Shown: positions 1 to 7,194 of the stretch, piece after piece
Position numbering within the stretch: position 1 is the stretch's first letter
How the letters are laid out: each line of letters starts with the position of its first letter
Source: an uncultured Clostridia bacterium
GTDB taxonomy: Bacteria; Bacillota; Clostridia; Oscillospirales; Acutalibacteraceae
Reading direction: 5' to 3'
Length of the DNA: 64,000 nt
Assembly (NCBI GenBank): GCA_937884995.1
Contig: CAKZZL010000035.1
Location: 62,001-126,000, forward strand
Translations under genes and position numbers: made by a program
The notes under the pieces: generated by a model
What the model was told of the DNA's origin: nothing
Database searches by the model: none
Seen by the model: the letters and a program-made list of their open reading frames with translations, nothing else

Positions 1-74
1 TTTCACACCACCTTGTGTTATAAAAATTAAGTCCAATTATTATTCTTTTAAGCAGAAAATGGAGGTGTTTTGAA

Positions 75-347
75 ATGATGTATCCGTATTTAACATTAAA
101 TGACGGAACAGAAATTGTTCATTCCGAAATGCTTGCTGATGATACCGTTAAAGTTTATATAGAAAAGGCTGATGAAAAAGACGGGTTCCATTATGCAAGC
201 TGTTTCCTCCCTAAATATGAGTGGAAAGATATCTTTGGCTTTAATAAGGATGATATCAAATCATATCAATCTATCATTGAGAAGAATGCTCATTTGATAA
301 TTGAGGTGTCAAAGAACGGAGGATTTGATAATGCCTCAGGTTCTTAA
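75..347 (+). CDS. Small protein paired with a DUF4160 gene
   Basis: A 90-residue acidic protein with no recognised motif and no signal peptide. A good ribosome site (GGAGGTG at 61-67) precedes two adjacent ATGs at 75 and 78. The last 17 bases overlap the start of the following DUF4160 frame, so the two were one translation unit. Small DUF4160 proteins are often encoded with a short partner of this size, and such pairs have been suggested to be toxin-antitoxin-like, but I cannot assign a function here. Because its partner is interrupted, this gene may be a remnant that no longer has a role. I am fairly sure it is a real gene and unsure of everything else. Confidence 0.6.
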   Translation: MMYPYLTLNDGTEIVHSEMLADDTVKVYIEKADEKDGFHYASCFLPKYEWKDIFGFNKDDIKSYQSIIEKNAHLIIEVSKNGGFDNASGS

Positions 348-609
348 AATTGGTTCATACTGGGTTTATTTCTGGGCAAATTAGAATAAACCGTTGGAGC
401 CTGTCCATGTTCATGTATCAAAAGGAAAACCAACTACAAATGCTACTAAGTTTTGGATTACTAGGTCCGGGAAGTGCTTATTAGCCAATAACAACTCCGG
501 TTATGACAACAGAACATTGAATTACTTGACCAAAGCTATTGAAGCAAATATCGATATTGCTACATCAAAATGGGTTGAGTTCTTTGGAGATCTGTCATAT
601 TACTGTTAA
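331..609 (+). pseudogene. DUF4160 family gene interrupted by an in-frame amber codon
   Basis: Reading from ATG 331 gives MPQVLKIGSYWVYFWAN, then TAG at 382-384, then in the same frame NKPLEPVHVHVSKGKPTTNA and a normal stop at 607-609. The fused product (about 92 codons) has the usual DUF4160 layout: an N-terminal IGxYxVYFW segment, the EPxHVHV motif and a C-terminal helical part. Family members usually have Glu or a similar residue where the stop lies, so a single base change (for example GAG to TAG) explains it. The rest of the frame is intact, so the lesion is recent, or the codon is read through. The first ATG overlaps the upstream gene, consistent with coupled translation. Confidence 0.75.
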
Positions 610-652
610 TATTTTATCTGTTGTCATAATCAGCAGAAAAACTGTAAGCTTC

Positions 653-687
653 AAAAGAGCATCAAAGTGATTTTGATGCTCTTTTTC
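653..687 (+). terminator. Rho-independent terminator after the DUF4160 gene
   Basis: AAAGAGCATCAAA (654-666) pairs with TTTTGATGCTCTTT (671-684) around a GTGA loop and is followed by a short T run. It ends the two-gene unit at 75-609. Confidence 0.8.
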
Positions 688-748
688 AATGCTCACAAAA
701 GGCTCTAAATCCCAATAGTATCAAGGATTTGCGTGCTTTCCACTATCG

Positions 749-793
749 CTCCAAAACCGCGTGCCGAGGGTTCAGGTCCTTCTGTCCCTGCCA
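749..793 (+). pseudogene. 3' half of a tRNA-Trp gene (attachment-site remnant)
   Basis: The segment begins inside an anticodon loop CTCCAAAA (anticodon CCA), then the 3' anticodon strand ACCGC, the variable loop, a T arm (GAGGG pairing with CCTTC around TTCAGGT), the acceptor strand TGTCCCT, a G discriminator and CCA. No 5' half occurs upstream: the expected AGGGACA acceptor strand and D arm are absent. A tRNA 3' half ending in CCA and followed by a terminator is the typical product of site-specific integration into a tRNA gene. The T loop departs from the usual TTCGAAT, consistent with decay. Confidence 0.7.
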
Positions 794-798
794 ATGTC

Positions 799-835
799 AA
801 AAGCCTTGAAACACCTGGTTTCAAGGCTTTTTTCT
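799..835 (+). terminator. Terminator behind the tRNA-Trp fragment
   Basis: AAGCCTTGAAA (801-811) pairs with TTTCAAGGCTT (819-829), followed by TTTTT. It was probably carried along with the tRNA 3' end. Confidence 0.85.
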
Positions 836-1067
836 TGTCTTTTTCAGATTCAATTTTAACCCGATTTTTGACTTTGCTGCTCTTTTCCCACACTCACAAA
901 AAGTTCTAAACATCAATAATATATATAATAGAAAGTTTGGAAGAGAATTTCTCCTCAGTCAATGTGTTCTGCATACTGCCAAAATCATAATATTGGGAAT
1001 AGCCGTTCAATGATTATGAGAATGTAAAAATATCGGGCTAACACTCGCAGCTTAAGTCATGCAGGGT

Positions 1068-3203
1068 TTACCGTTCTGTATAACGATCAGACTTACGGCG
1101 CTTTATCACAATAATTAAGCTAACAGATGCAATAAAGAAAATCGATATAGTAATTATGCAGCCGTTTCTTAACAAATGATGGTTAGTATTAGGCACTGAA
1201 GAATTGCCATTTGATGTAAAAGTTGATGAAGAAGAATCAATTGCTGAATTAGATATATCGGCAGTGTCATTGCTGATAGAAGAATTATCCGTATATATTA
1301 TGTCAGAATTGCTATCGCTTGTGTCAGTAGCGATTGGATTTTCAGTGTTATCACTTTCTCCTTCACTATCACCGTTAAGTCCCGGAAGAGAGTCTTTAAG
1401 CATATCAGAATATCCGTTTGCACCGCCTACGGCGAGCAGTGTGTCGCTGATTGTTTTAACAATAGGCGATATTTGAGAACTGTCACTTTCCTTCTCAATT
1501 GCACCTACATTCTCCAATGCGGAACGTAGCCTTTGCTCTATTGCCGGAGCTTCACCTTCAACAGCAATTGTACGTGAAAGCATATCATATGCATCATTCA
1601 TTGCTTCCTCTAGCTCATTGCGATCTTCATCACTGAGCGCCGACATATCTACGGACTCCGCTGCAGGAAGTAACTCCTCACGCAAAACTTTTGTGGCCCT
1701 TCCTATATTGAACTGAGGGAAGTTTTCATCGCTGAAAACGTTCTTTATTCTATCTGTTTCAACAAGTTCACAGCAAAGTTTCATAATAATGTCATTTTGG
1801 TTTGCTGTTGCATGTGGCTGATTGTCAAAATAGAAAGTGTAATCAGGTAATAAACCTGTTGAGGCATCTACAACTCTGTCAGGGGAAATATGGTTATGAG
1901 ATGTATTTGAGCACTGGCTTGCAGAGGTTGATGCTGCGAAAAATGATTTTATGGAAACAGATGATTGCTGATTTGTATAATATGAGTTTTGCTGCGTGTA
2001 GTTATCCGGCAAAGTCTCACCCACATTTGCCATATATGCTCCCATTGATGTGGAATAAGTATGTATTACTCCGTCAGCATTTTGTTTGTTCCATGAATTA
2101 CCCACGTTATATAAAGAAACATCATAGCCAAGTACGTTAAATATTTCTACTCCTTGTTTTCTGAATGCCAGTATATTCTTGTTTGAGTTGGATTGGGCAT
2201 TGTGATAAATGTCAGTTTGACGGCGAACTTCTGCCTTGCTTTTATCTGATAAATTCATTTTTACACATTTGCTGTATTGATCTTTTGGGACGAGCATCCA
2301 AAGAGCAGTGCAATTGGCAAATACTTTTGTAAGAAGCATATCAACTGTTTTGTTGAGACAGGTCATAAGCACATCTTTGGGTAAAACTCTTATTGCAATC
2401 TCTATAGCGCTTGCATTTGTCTCGCCTAAAATTCCATCAAAGAAATCGCTGTATAAATAATCCTCATCCAGGAATGTCAGTTCACGCTCATAAATGTCGG
2501 AAACTATAAGCGAACCATTGAGAGCAGGTACAACAAAAACAATCCTGTGCAAGTCATTGGCAACATCGGGATGAAGTTCCATAAGTCCGTTGAATATTGC
2601 ACCACCCATGGATATAGGGATTATATTAACTTTATCTTTGCCTGTTTGTGCCTTAACCATCTGTATAAAATCATAGAGACCGTCAATCATATCAATGGCA
2701 TTGCCGAATGAGTTGTATGCGTAATAATACATGTTTTCAAAACCAACAGTTTCACCCATACGCTGCATAGGGATACAATCGAAGATATATTGTCTTTGCT
2801 CTTCCGTGCACTCTGCCAAAGAGTGTGGATATGTTTCTATGCTGACATAACCGCATGGAACGGCATTATCATCGGTTTCATTCATACGGAAAGCATCTTC
2901 AATTGAATTGCAAAGTGCATCTGATAAACCCATATCTGATTGTGATGCAACAGATAAGGACAAGGGGACGGCAATATCCGAAAGAATTTTTTCAATATCA
3001 AAGTTGCCGGGAAAACAATGAATCTTTTCACCATCGCTGTTTAAGACATATTCACCGTTATCATCAACGAGCCAAGCCCTTGACTGCCCGATGCCGGGCA
3101 CAATTATGCATGGAAGATCTGTATAGTCTGCAGCATCTACCGCAAAAACAAGCGGGCAGAGAAGCATAGTAAGAGATAAAATAACTGCAAGAATCTTTTT
3201 CAT
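1068..3203 (-). CDS. Exported alpha/beta-hydrolase-like surface protein with C-terminal membrane anchor
   Basis: A 711-residue protein. The start is placed at the second ATG (3203) because GGGGTGA lies just upstream and the signal peptide MKKILAVILSLTMLL begins there. After the signal come a lipase-like segment (PGIGQSRAWLVD near residue 35) and a nucleophile-elbow-like IPISMGGAIF, in which Pro replaces the first Gly of GxSxG. The last ~120 residues are Ser/Asp/Asn-rich, then VPNTN, a hydrophobic helix and the basic tail KRRKSDRYTER, an arrangement like a cell-wall sorting signal. I read it as a wall- or membrane-anchored hydrolase of unknown substrate. It could instead be a non-catalytic binding protein. 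It is a single-gene unit read from its own promoter. Confidence 0.7.
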   Translation of the reverse strand: MKKILAVILSLTMLLCPLVFAVDAADYTDLPCIIVPGIGQSRAWLVDDNGEYVLNSDGEKIHCFPGNFDIEKILSDIAVPLSLSVASQSDMGLSDALCNSIEDAFRMNETDDNAVPCGYVSIETYPHSLAECTEEQRQYIFDCIPMQRMGETVGFENMYYYAYNSFGNAIDMIDGLYDFIQMVKAQTGKDKVNIIPISMGGAIFNGLMELHPDVANDLHRIVFVVPALNGSLIVSDIYERELTFLDEDYLYSDFFDGILGETNASAIEIAIRVLPKDVLMTCLNKTVDMLLTKVFANCTALWMLVPKDQYSKCVKMNLSDKSKAEVRRQTDIYHNAQSNSNKNILAFRKQGVEIFNVLGYDVSLYNVGNSWNKQNADGVIHTYSTSMGAYMANVGETLPDNYTQQNSYYTNQQSSVSIKSFFAASTSASQCSNTSHNHISPDRVVDASTGLLPDYTFYFDNQPHATANQNDIIMKLCCELVETDRIKNVFSDENFPQFNIGRATKVLREELLPAAESVDMSALSDEDRNELEEAMNDAYDMLSRTIAVEGEAPAIEQRLRSALENVGAIEKESDSSQISPIVKTISDTLLAVGGANGYSDMLKDSLPGLNGDSEGESDNTENPIATDTSDSNSDIIYTDNSSISNDTADISNSAIDSSSSTFTSNGNSSVPNTNHHLLRNGCIITISIFFIASVSLIIVIKRRKSDRYTER

Positions 3204-3240
3204 AAATATCACCCCGAAAAACATGAATATATATTCAAAT

Positions 3241-3268
3241 TGTATAACTTTTTACCTCTGTCAATCAA
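3241..3268 (-). promoter_or_regulatory. Probable SigA promoter for the surface hydrolase gene
   Basis: On the minus strand, TTGATT (3263-3268) and TATACA (3241-3246) are 16 bases apart and about 40 bases upstream of the start. Confidence 0.5.
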
Positions 3269-3320
3269 TAGACAGAATTACCATAAAAGAGTATCCTTTT
3301 TGGTTTAAAAAGGCGAAGAC

Positions 3321-3352
3321 AAAAATATGAGCGGGCAGTTAAAACCCGCTCA
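3321..3352 (-). terminator. Terminator of the M32 carboxypeptidase gene
   Basis: TGAGCGGG (3328-3335) pairs with CCCGCTCA (3345-3352). On the minus strand the hairpin is followed by a T-rich run read from the A tract at 3321-3325. Confidence 0.8.
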
Positions 3353-3380
3353 TTGTAGAAATCAGTTTTAAGACTATATG

Positions 3381-4889
3381 TCAAATACCATATACATCTG
3401 CGACTTTCTTTGTAAGATAGTCTATATAGTAATCGGGGCTGAATTTTTCACCTAAAACCCTGTCGAGTATCTGCGCAGGAGTATAAAGCCTGCCGTATTG
3501 CCAGATATTTTCTCTGTTCCATTGGTTGATAGCTTCAAAATCTCCTTTTGAGATGCAGTCATATATATCTATGCTTTCTGACATCTTGCTTAAAAACTGT
3601 GCTCCGTATGCATTGCCTAAAGCATAAGACGGGAAATAGCCGACTGCGCCTCCGGACCAGTGGCTGTCCTGCAAAACACCATGCTTGTCGTCCGGTACAT
3701 CTATGCCGAGATATTCTTTGTACATTTTATTCCACTCTGCCGGAAGATCCTTAACGGCAAGCTCCCCGGCCATCACTTTCTTTTCAAGTTCATAGCGAAT
3801 CATAACATGAAGGCTGTAGGTGAGTTCGTCTGCTTCGGTACGTATAAGTGAAGGCTCTGCTTTATTTACGGCAAGATATATATCATGCGCTGTTTTGCCT
3901 TTCATCTCATCAGGGAAAAGTTCGCAAAGTTTTGGGAAAATGTATTCACAAAAGGCTTTGCTTCTTCCTATGATATTCTCATAAAAACGGCTCTGACTTT
4001 CATGAATACTCATTGATGTTCCGCCGTCCAGTACCGTAAAGGCAAGATCATCTGCAGAGTTGCTGTCATAAAGAGCATGACCGCCTTCGTGAACGACAGA
4101 ATACATCGAACTTACAAAGTCATCTTCAAAATAGTGAGTTGTGATTCTTACATCCTTCTGAGAGCCAAGGCTTATTGTGAACGGGTGTTCAGTTGTTGAC
4201 AAACCTACTCTGTCAAGATCAAGACCGATAGTCTTCATAAGGTAATATGAGAGTTCTTCCTGCTTGTCGATGGGGTAGTAGCCTGAACGGATACTGTCAT
4301 CAACTTGTTTAACTTCAGAGATTTTTTTAATCAATGGAACAAGTTTTTCACGTATGCTTGAGAAGAAATTGTCCAGTATTTCCTTGTTAAGGCCCTCTTC
4401 AAACTGGCTAAGGCAATGGTCGTACGGATCCTTATCGGGCTCAATATATTTGGCAAACTTCTTGTTTGTTTCAAATATTTTTTCGAGTATCGGACAAAAA
4501 AGTGCAAAATCAGATGCTTCTTTTGCCTTGTGCCATACATCTTCAGCATTAACGATGAGTTCCTGATATGCCACATATTCATCAACAGGAATTTTGCGCA
4601 TTTCTTTGATATCCTTCAGCATAAGATAAACCATGCGATGCTCTTTTTCATTGAGCTTGTCTTTGTTGGCATCCAGATATTCAAGCAACGAAACACTTTG
4701 ATCACAAGTAGTCAGTTTATATATTTCCTCAGAAAGAATAGGAAGAGTCACGGCTCTGTTATCAGCAGTGTTTTTCGGCGCTGTCGTGACTGAATCATAA
4801 TATATTAGCTCTACTGCATGATTGTATGCCGCAAGTTTTCTTTGCAAATCCATTAATTCTTTTTTTGCTTTTTCGATGGTGTATTCCAT
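3381..4889 (-). CDS. M32 family metallocarboxypeptidase (carboxypeptidase Taq type)
   Basis: A cytoplasmic zinc carboxypeptidase of 502 residues, the normal length for peptidase family M32, which removes C-terminal amino acids with broad specificity. The zinc-binding HEXXH motif reads VVHEGGHALYD near residue 268, and the family region IRTEADELTYSLHVMIRYE supplies the third ligand. YFPSYALGNAYGAQ near the C-terminus is also typical. No signal peptide is present. The ATG at 4889 follows GAGGAGGA. The gene is monocistronic, transcribed away from the YbaK-like gene from a divergent promoter and closed by its own terminator. It probably recycles peptides. Confidence 0.95.
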   Translation of the reverse strand: MEYTIEKAKKELMDLQRKLAAYNHAVELIYYDSVTTAPKNTADNRAVTLPILSEEIYKLTTCDQSVSLLEYLDANKDKLNEKEHRMVYLMLKDIKEMRKIPVDEYVAYQELIVNAEDVWHKAKEASDFALFCPILEKIFETNKKFAKYIEPDKDPYDHCLSQFEEGLNKEILDNFFSSIREKLVPLIKKISEVKQVDDSIRSGYYPIDKQEELSYYLMKTIGLDLDRVGLSTTEHPFTISLGSQKDVRITTHYFEDDFVSSMYSVVHEGGHALYDSNSADDLAFTVLDGGTSMSIHESQSRFYENIIGRSKAFCEYIFPKLCELFPDEMKGKTAHDIYLAVNKAEPSLIRTEADELTYSLHVMIRYELEKKVMAGELAVKDLPAEWNKMYKEYLGIDVPDDKHGVLQDSHWSGGAVGYFPSYALGNAYGAQFLSKMSESIDIYDCISKGDFEAINQWNRENIWQYGRLYTPAQILDRVLGEKFSPDYYIDYLTKKVADVYGI

Positions 4890-4922
4890 AATCCAAATCC
4901 TCCTCTTGTTTTTATCGGAAAT

Positions 4923-4952
4923 ATTTTATCAATATTGATTGTTTAATGTCAA
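4923..4952 (-). promoter_or_regulatory. SigA promoter for the M32 gene
   Basis: On the minus strand, TTGACA (4947-4952) and TAAAAT (4923-4928) are separated by 18 bases. It lies back to back with the promoter at 4970-4998. Confidence 0.65.
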
Positions 4953-4969
4953 GATTTTGATGCTTTTGT

Positions 4970-4998
4970 TTGACTGCCATGAAGACAAATGCTATAAT
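4970..4998 (+). promoter_or_regulatory. SigA promoter for the YbaK/ProX-like gene
   Basis: TTGACT (4970-4975), 17-base spacer, TATAAT (4993-4998). It places the transcript start near 5005 and so excludes an ATG start upstream, supporting the GTG at 5029. Confidence 0.85.
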
Positions 4999-5028
4999 CA
5001 AAAAATCAGAAATGCGAAGGTGAAGACA

Positions 5029-5583
5029 GTGAGCGATTTTTATATTGACCCTAAGATTTACAAGGGAAGACCGGATGAAAAAAGATCTGCAAAAGAAGAA
5101 AAAGTATATGATCTTCTTGATGAGCTTTCAATAGAATATCTCCGTGTAGATCATTCGCCTGCGGATACTATCGAGGATTGTAAAAAGGTAGAGCAGGTTA
5201 TAGGGGTACAGATTTGCAAAAATCTCTTCTTAACAAACAGAACAAAAACCTGTTTTTATATCTTGCTGATGCCCGCATCCAAGGCTTTCAAAACATCAGT
5301 TGTATCAAAAATTCTGGGTACATCACGTCTTTCATTTGCAAGTGAGGAGTATATGAAGGAATTTCTCGACATCACTCCGGGTTCAGTAAGTATTATGGGA
5401 CTTATGAATGACAAAGACAAGAGAGTTAAACTGGCTGTTGACAGAGACATTGCTGAGAGTGAATATATACGTTGTCATCCATGTATTAACACATCAACTT
5501 TGAAAATAAAGAAAGAGGATATTTTTGATAAGTTTTTGCCTTTCATTCAGCATGAAGCTATCATAATCGACATTGATAGCTGA
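5029..5583 (+). CDS. YbaK/ProX-type aminoacyl-tRNA deacylase
   Basis: A 184-residue YbaK/EbsC-fold protein, a group that hydrolyses mischarged aminoacyl-tRNAs in trans. ProX/PrdX members act on Ala-tRNA(Pro). The segment VYDLLDELSIEYLRVDHSPADT, the Lys in CKNLFLTNRTKTCFYILLMP and the CINTSTLKIKKED tail match ProX-like proteins. The start is GTG 5029, preceded by GAAGGTG. The longer frame from 4939 would begin upstream of the transcript start. The gene is alone in its transcript and divergent from the M32 gene. I am sure of the fold and less sure of the exact tRNA substrate. Confidence 0.85.
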   Translation: MSDFYIDPKIYKGRPDEKRSAKEEKVYDLLDELSIEYLRVDHSPADTIEDCKKVEQVIGVQICKNLFLTNRTKTCFYILLMPASKAFKTSVVSKILGTSRLSFASEEYMKEFLDITPGSVSIMGLMNDKDKRVKLAVDRDIAESEYIRCHPCINTSTLKIKKEDIFDKFLPFIQHEAIIIDIDS

Positions 5584-5610
5584 GTGGGAACCTGAAATTG
5601 CTTGAAATTC

Positions 5611-5639
5611 TTGACTGAAAGGCTGAAAAATGCTATACT
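5611..5639 (+). promoter_or_regulatory. SigA promoter for the mgtC-family gene
   Basis: TTGACT (5611-5616), 17-base spacer, TATACT (5634-5639). The start point should be near 5646, giving a leader of about 70 bases. Confidence 0.85.
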
Positions 5640-5657
5640 TGTAAAGGACAAGAGAGG

Positions 5658-5699
5658 GCAATGCCGTATTAAACTGAACGGCATTGCTTTACGATTTTT
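5658..5699 (+). promoter_or_regulatory. Terminator-like hairpin in the mgtC leader (possible attenuator)
   Basis: GCAATGCCGT (5658-5667) and ACGGCATTGC (5678-5687) form a perfect 10-bp stem with a 10-base loop, followed by TTTACGATTTTT. The hairpin lies between a strong promoter and the MgtC ribosome site (AAGGGG at 5701). It therefore either terminates the leader or is the end of a short unannotated transcript. Confidence 0.65.
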
Positions 5700-5714
5700 G
5701 AAGGGGTGATATGA

Positions 5715-6437
5715 ATGCCTGCAGTTGAACTCATGCAAAATTATGATCTGTTGGACTTACTGGACTTTACATTAAGACTTCTTGCTGCTATGGTGTGTGG
5801 CGGAGTTATCGGTTTTGAAAGAACAAAAAGATACAAAGGTGCCGGTATAAGGACACACGTAATCGTGTGCACGGCAGCAGCTCTTATCATGATGGTATCA
5901 AAGTATGCATTTGCTGATCTTCTGTCATCCAGCGGCGATTTTTTGTATGGCGCAAGGGGCGCCGACCCTGCCAGAATCGCGGCTCAGGTTGTCAGCGGTA
6001 TAAGTTTTTTGGGCGCCGGCGTAATATTTAAAAATAAAGGTGCTGTAAGCGGACTAACTACTGCAGCAGGACTTTGGGCAACCGGAGGAATAGGACTTGC
6101 AATAGGAAGCGGTATGTATGTACTCGGATTCTTCGCTACGATTATGATTGCTCTTTTCCAGTTCTTCCTGCATAAGCTTAAAATCGGAGCTGAGAACAAG
6201 CAGTTATATCAGTTATCATTCAATGTTCATATGAATGATAATTTTCAGGAGGCTCTTAATAATCAGCTTAATGAATGGTCAAGCCATATCGTTGAAACAA
6301 GAATGAAGAAAAACAGCAATGGATTAACAGAATATGATATCGCAATTCGTGCATCAAACAAGATAAAAGCTGACGATATTCTCTCTTTCTTCCAAAACTG
6401 GGAAGAGGTTGAGGACGTTTCAGTAATAATGCCATAA
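5715..6437 (+). CDS. MgtC/SapB family membrane protein
   Basis: A 240-residue integral membrane protein. The N-terminal ~150 residues form several transmembrane helices with the MgtC signatures GGVIGFERTKRYKGAGIRTH, IAAQVVSGISFLGAGVI and GLTTAAGLWATGGIGLAIG. The C-terminal ~85 residues are soluble and probably ACT-like. MgtC relatives are linked to growth at low magnesium and to control of the F-type ATPase; many Bacillota members are uncharacterised. The ATG at 5715 follows AAGGGGTGA. Expression probably depends on the leader hairpin at 5658-5699. The gene is monocistronic with a strong terminator. Confidence 0.9.
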   Translation: MPAVELMQNYDLLDLLDFTLRLLAAMVCGGVIGFERTKRYKGAGIRTHVIVCTAAALIMMVSKYAFADLLSSSGDFLYGARGADPARIAAQVVSGISFLGAGVIFKNKGAVSGLTTAAGLWATGGIGLAIGSGMYVLGFFATIMIALFQFFLHKLKIGAENKQLYQLSFNVHMNDNFQEALNNQLNEWSSHIVETRMKKNSNGLTEYDIAIRASNKIKADDILSFFQNWEEVEDVSVIMP

Positions 6438-6454
6438 ATTAAGTAGAAAAGACA

Positions 6455-6497
6455 GAAGAGCAAATGAGCACAAAACTCATCTGCTCTTCATTTTTTT
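6455..6497 (+). terminator. Terminator of the mgtC-family gene
   Basis: GAAGAGCAAATGAG (6455-6468) pairs with CTCATCTGCTCTTC (6476-6489), followed by ATTTTTTT. Confidence 0.9.
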
Positions 6498-6583
6498 GCA
6501 AATATTGTTAAAAAAATATCATTTTACACAAAAATTTCTAAGATATTTCTAACTTTTTTAACTCTTTATTTTGCTTAAATATG

Positions 6584-6612
6584 TTGTTTAATCATGCTTA
6601 TTATGTTATCAT
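6584..6612 (+). promoter_or_regulatory. Possible promoter of the hydrogenase operon
   Basis: TTGTTT (6584-6589), 17-base spacer, TATCAT (6607-6612), about 60 bases before the first gene. The match is moderate. The A/T-rich stretch 6500-6580 may hold regulator sites, but none is clear. Confidence 0.4.
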
Positions 6613-6673
6613 ATTATGCGGTTAATTCTGACTTAACAATATCAAAAAGAAATCATAGAGGTGGATTATACTC

Positions 6674-7171
6674 ATGCAAAAGAAAATCAGTAAACTTCCT
6701 TTTAACGGAACTCAGGAACAGGCTGACCAGCTTAAGGCTATTATCGAAGAGAACAAGCATGACAAGAGTCGCTTGATGACGGTTATGCAGAAGGCTCAGG
6801 ACATCTATGGATATCTTCCGATGGAAGTTCAGCAAATGATAGCCGAAGGAATGGATGTACCGCTTGAAAAGGTCTACGGCGTTGCAACATTCTATGCACA
6901 ATTCTCTCTTTCACCGCAAGGGCAGTACAATATATCCGTTTGTCTCGGTACTGCTTGTTATGTTAAAGGTGCCCAGACTCTTCTTGATGCGCTTAAAGAG
7001 CAACTTGAGATTGATATAGGCGAGTGCACACCCGACGGCAAGTTCTCACTTAATGCATGCCGTTGTATAGGCGCATGCGGACTTGGACCGGTTATGACCG
7101 TAAATGATGAAGTATTCGGCAAACTTACAAGTGATGCAGTTGCGGGAATACTTGCAAAATACAAAGACTGA
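6674..7171 (+). CDS. hydC: HydC/NuoE-like [2Fe-2S] subunit of the bifurcating [FeFe] hydrogenase
   Basis: A 165-residue thioredoxin-like ferredoxin of the NuoE family. The four ligands are C90-X4-C95 and C131-X3-C135, in the usual VCLGTACYVKGA and RCIGACGLGP contexts. An N-terminal helical domain with YGYLP and GVATFY is also typical. In trimeric electron-bifurcating hydrogenases this subunit sits next to the NuoF-like subunit and passes electrons between NADH and the Fe-S chain. It is the first gene of the ten-gene operon, with GAGGTGG nine bases before the ATG. The partner subunits lie about 4 kb downstream, separated by regulatory genes. Confidence 0.93.
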   Translation: MQKKISKLPFNGTQEQADQLKAIIEENKHDKSRLMTVMQKAQDIYGYLPMEVQQMIAEGMDVPLEKVYGVATFYAQFSLSPQGQYNISVCLGTACYVKGAQTLLDALKEQLEIDIGECTPDGKFSLNACRCIGACGLGPVMTVNDEVFGKLTSDAVAGILAKYKD

Positions 7172-7194
7172 TTTCATAAAAAAGGTAAATACTA

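Larger units (their letters stand above)
692..923. repeat. Imperfect direct repeat pair flanking the tRNA fragment
   Basis: The 30-base segment starting CTCACAAAAGGCTCTAAA at 692 recurs starting CTCACAAAAAGTTCTAAA at 893, with 24 of 30 positions equal. The pair brackets the tRNA-Trp fragment and its terminator. It could be recombinase arm sites of a lost element or simply a local duplication. Confidence 0.45.
610..1067. other. Gene-free region with att-like remnants
   Basis: This 458-base gap holds the terminator at 653-687, an imperfect direct repeat, a tRNA-Trp 3' half and a second terminator, listed separately. From about 930 to 1060 I see no gene, RNA or clear promoter. The open frame on the minus strand at 705-893 is only the reverse complement of the tRNA fragment and its terminator. 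Confidence 0.6.

Noticed and set aside
705..893. 62-codon frame on the minus strand
   Set aside because: It is the reverse complement of the tRNA-Trp 3' half and terminator. The GTEGPEPSARGFG stretch arises from the T arm and acceptor stem, a common false protein.
4354..4793. Plus-strand frames inside the M32 gene
   Set aside because: They lie opposite a well-conserved peptidase gene and have no ribosome sites or motifs.
4939..5028. N-terminal extension of the YbaK-like protein
   Set aside because: The region contains the gene's own -35 and -10 boxes, so it is not in the transcript; GTG 5029 has the ribosome site.
6500..6540. Rex-like operator before the hydrogenase operon
   Set aside because: TTGTTAAAA and TTTTACACAA are half-site-like but too far apart and imperfect for the usual 18-base Rex palindrome.
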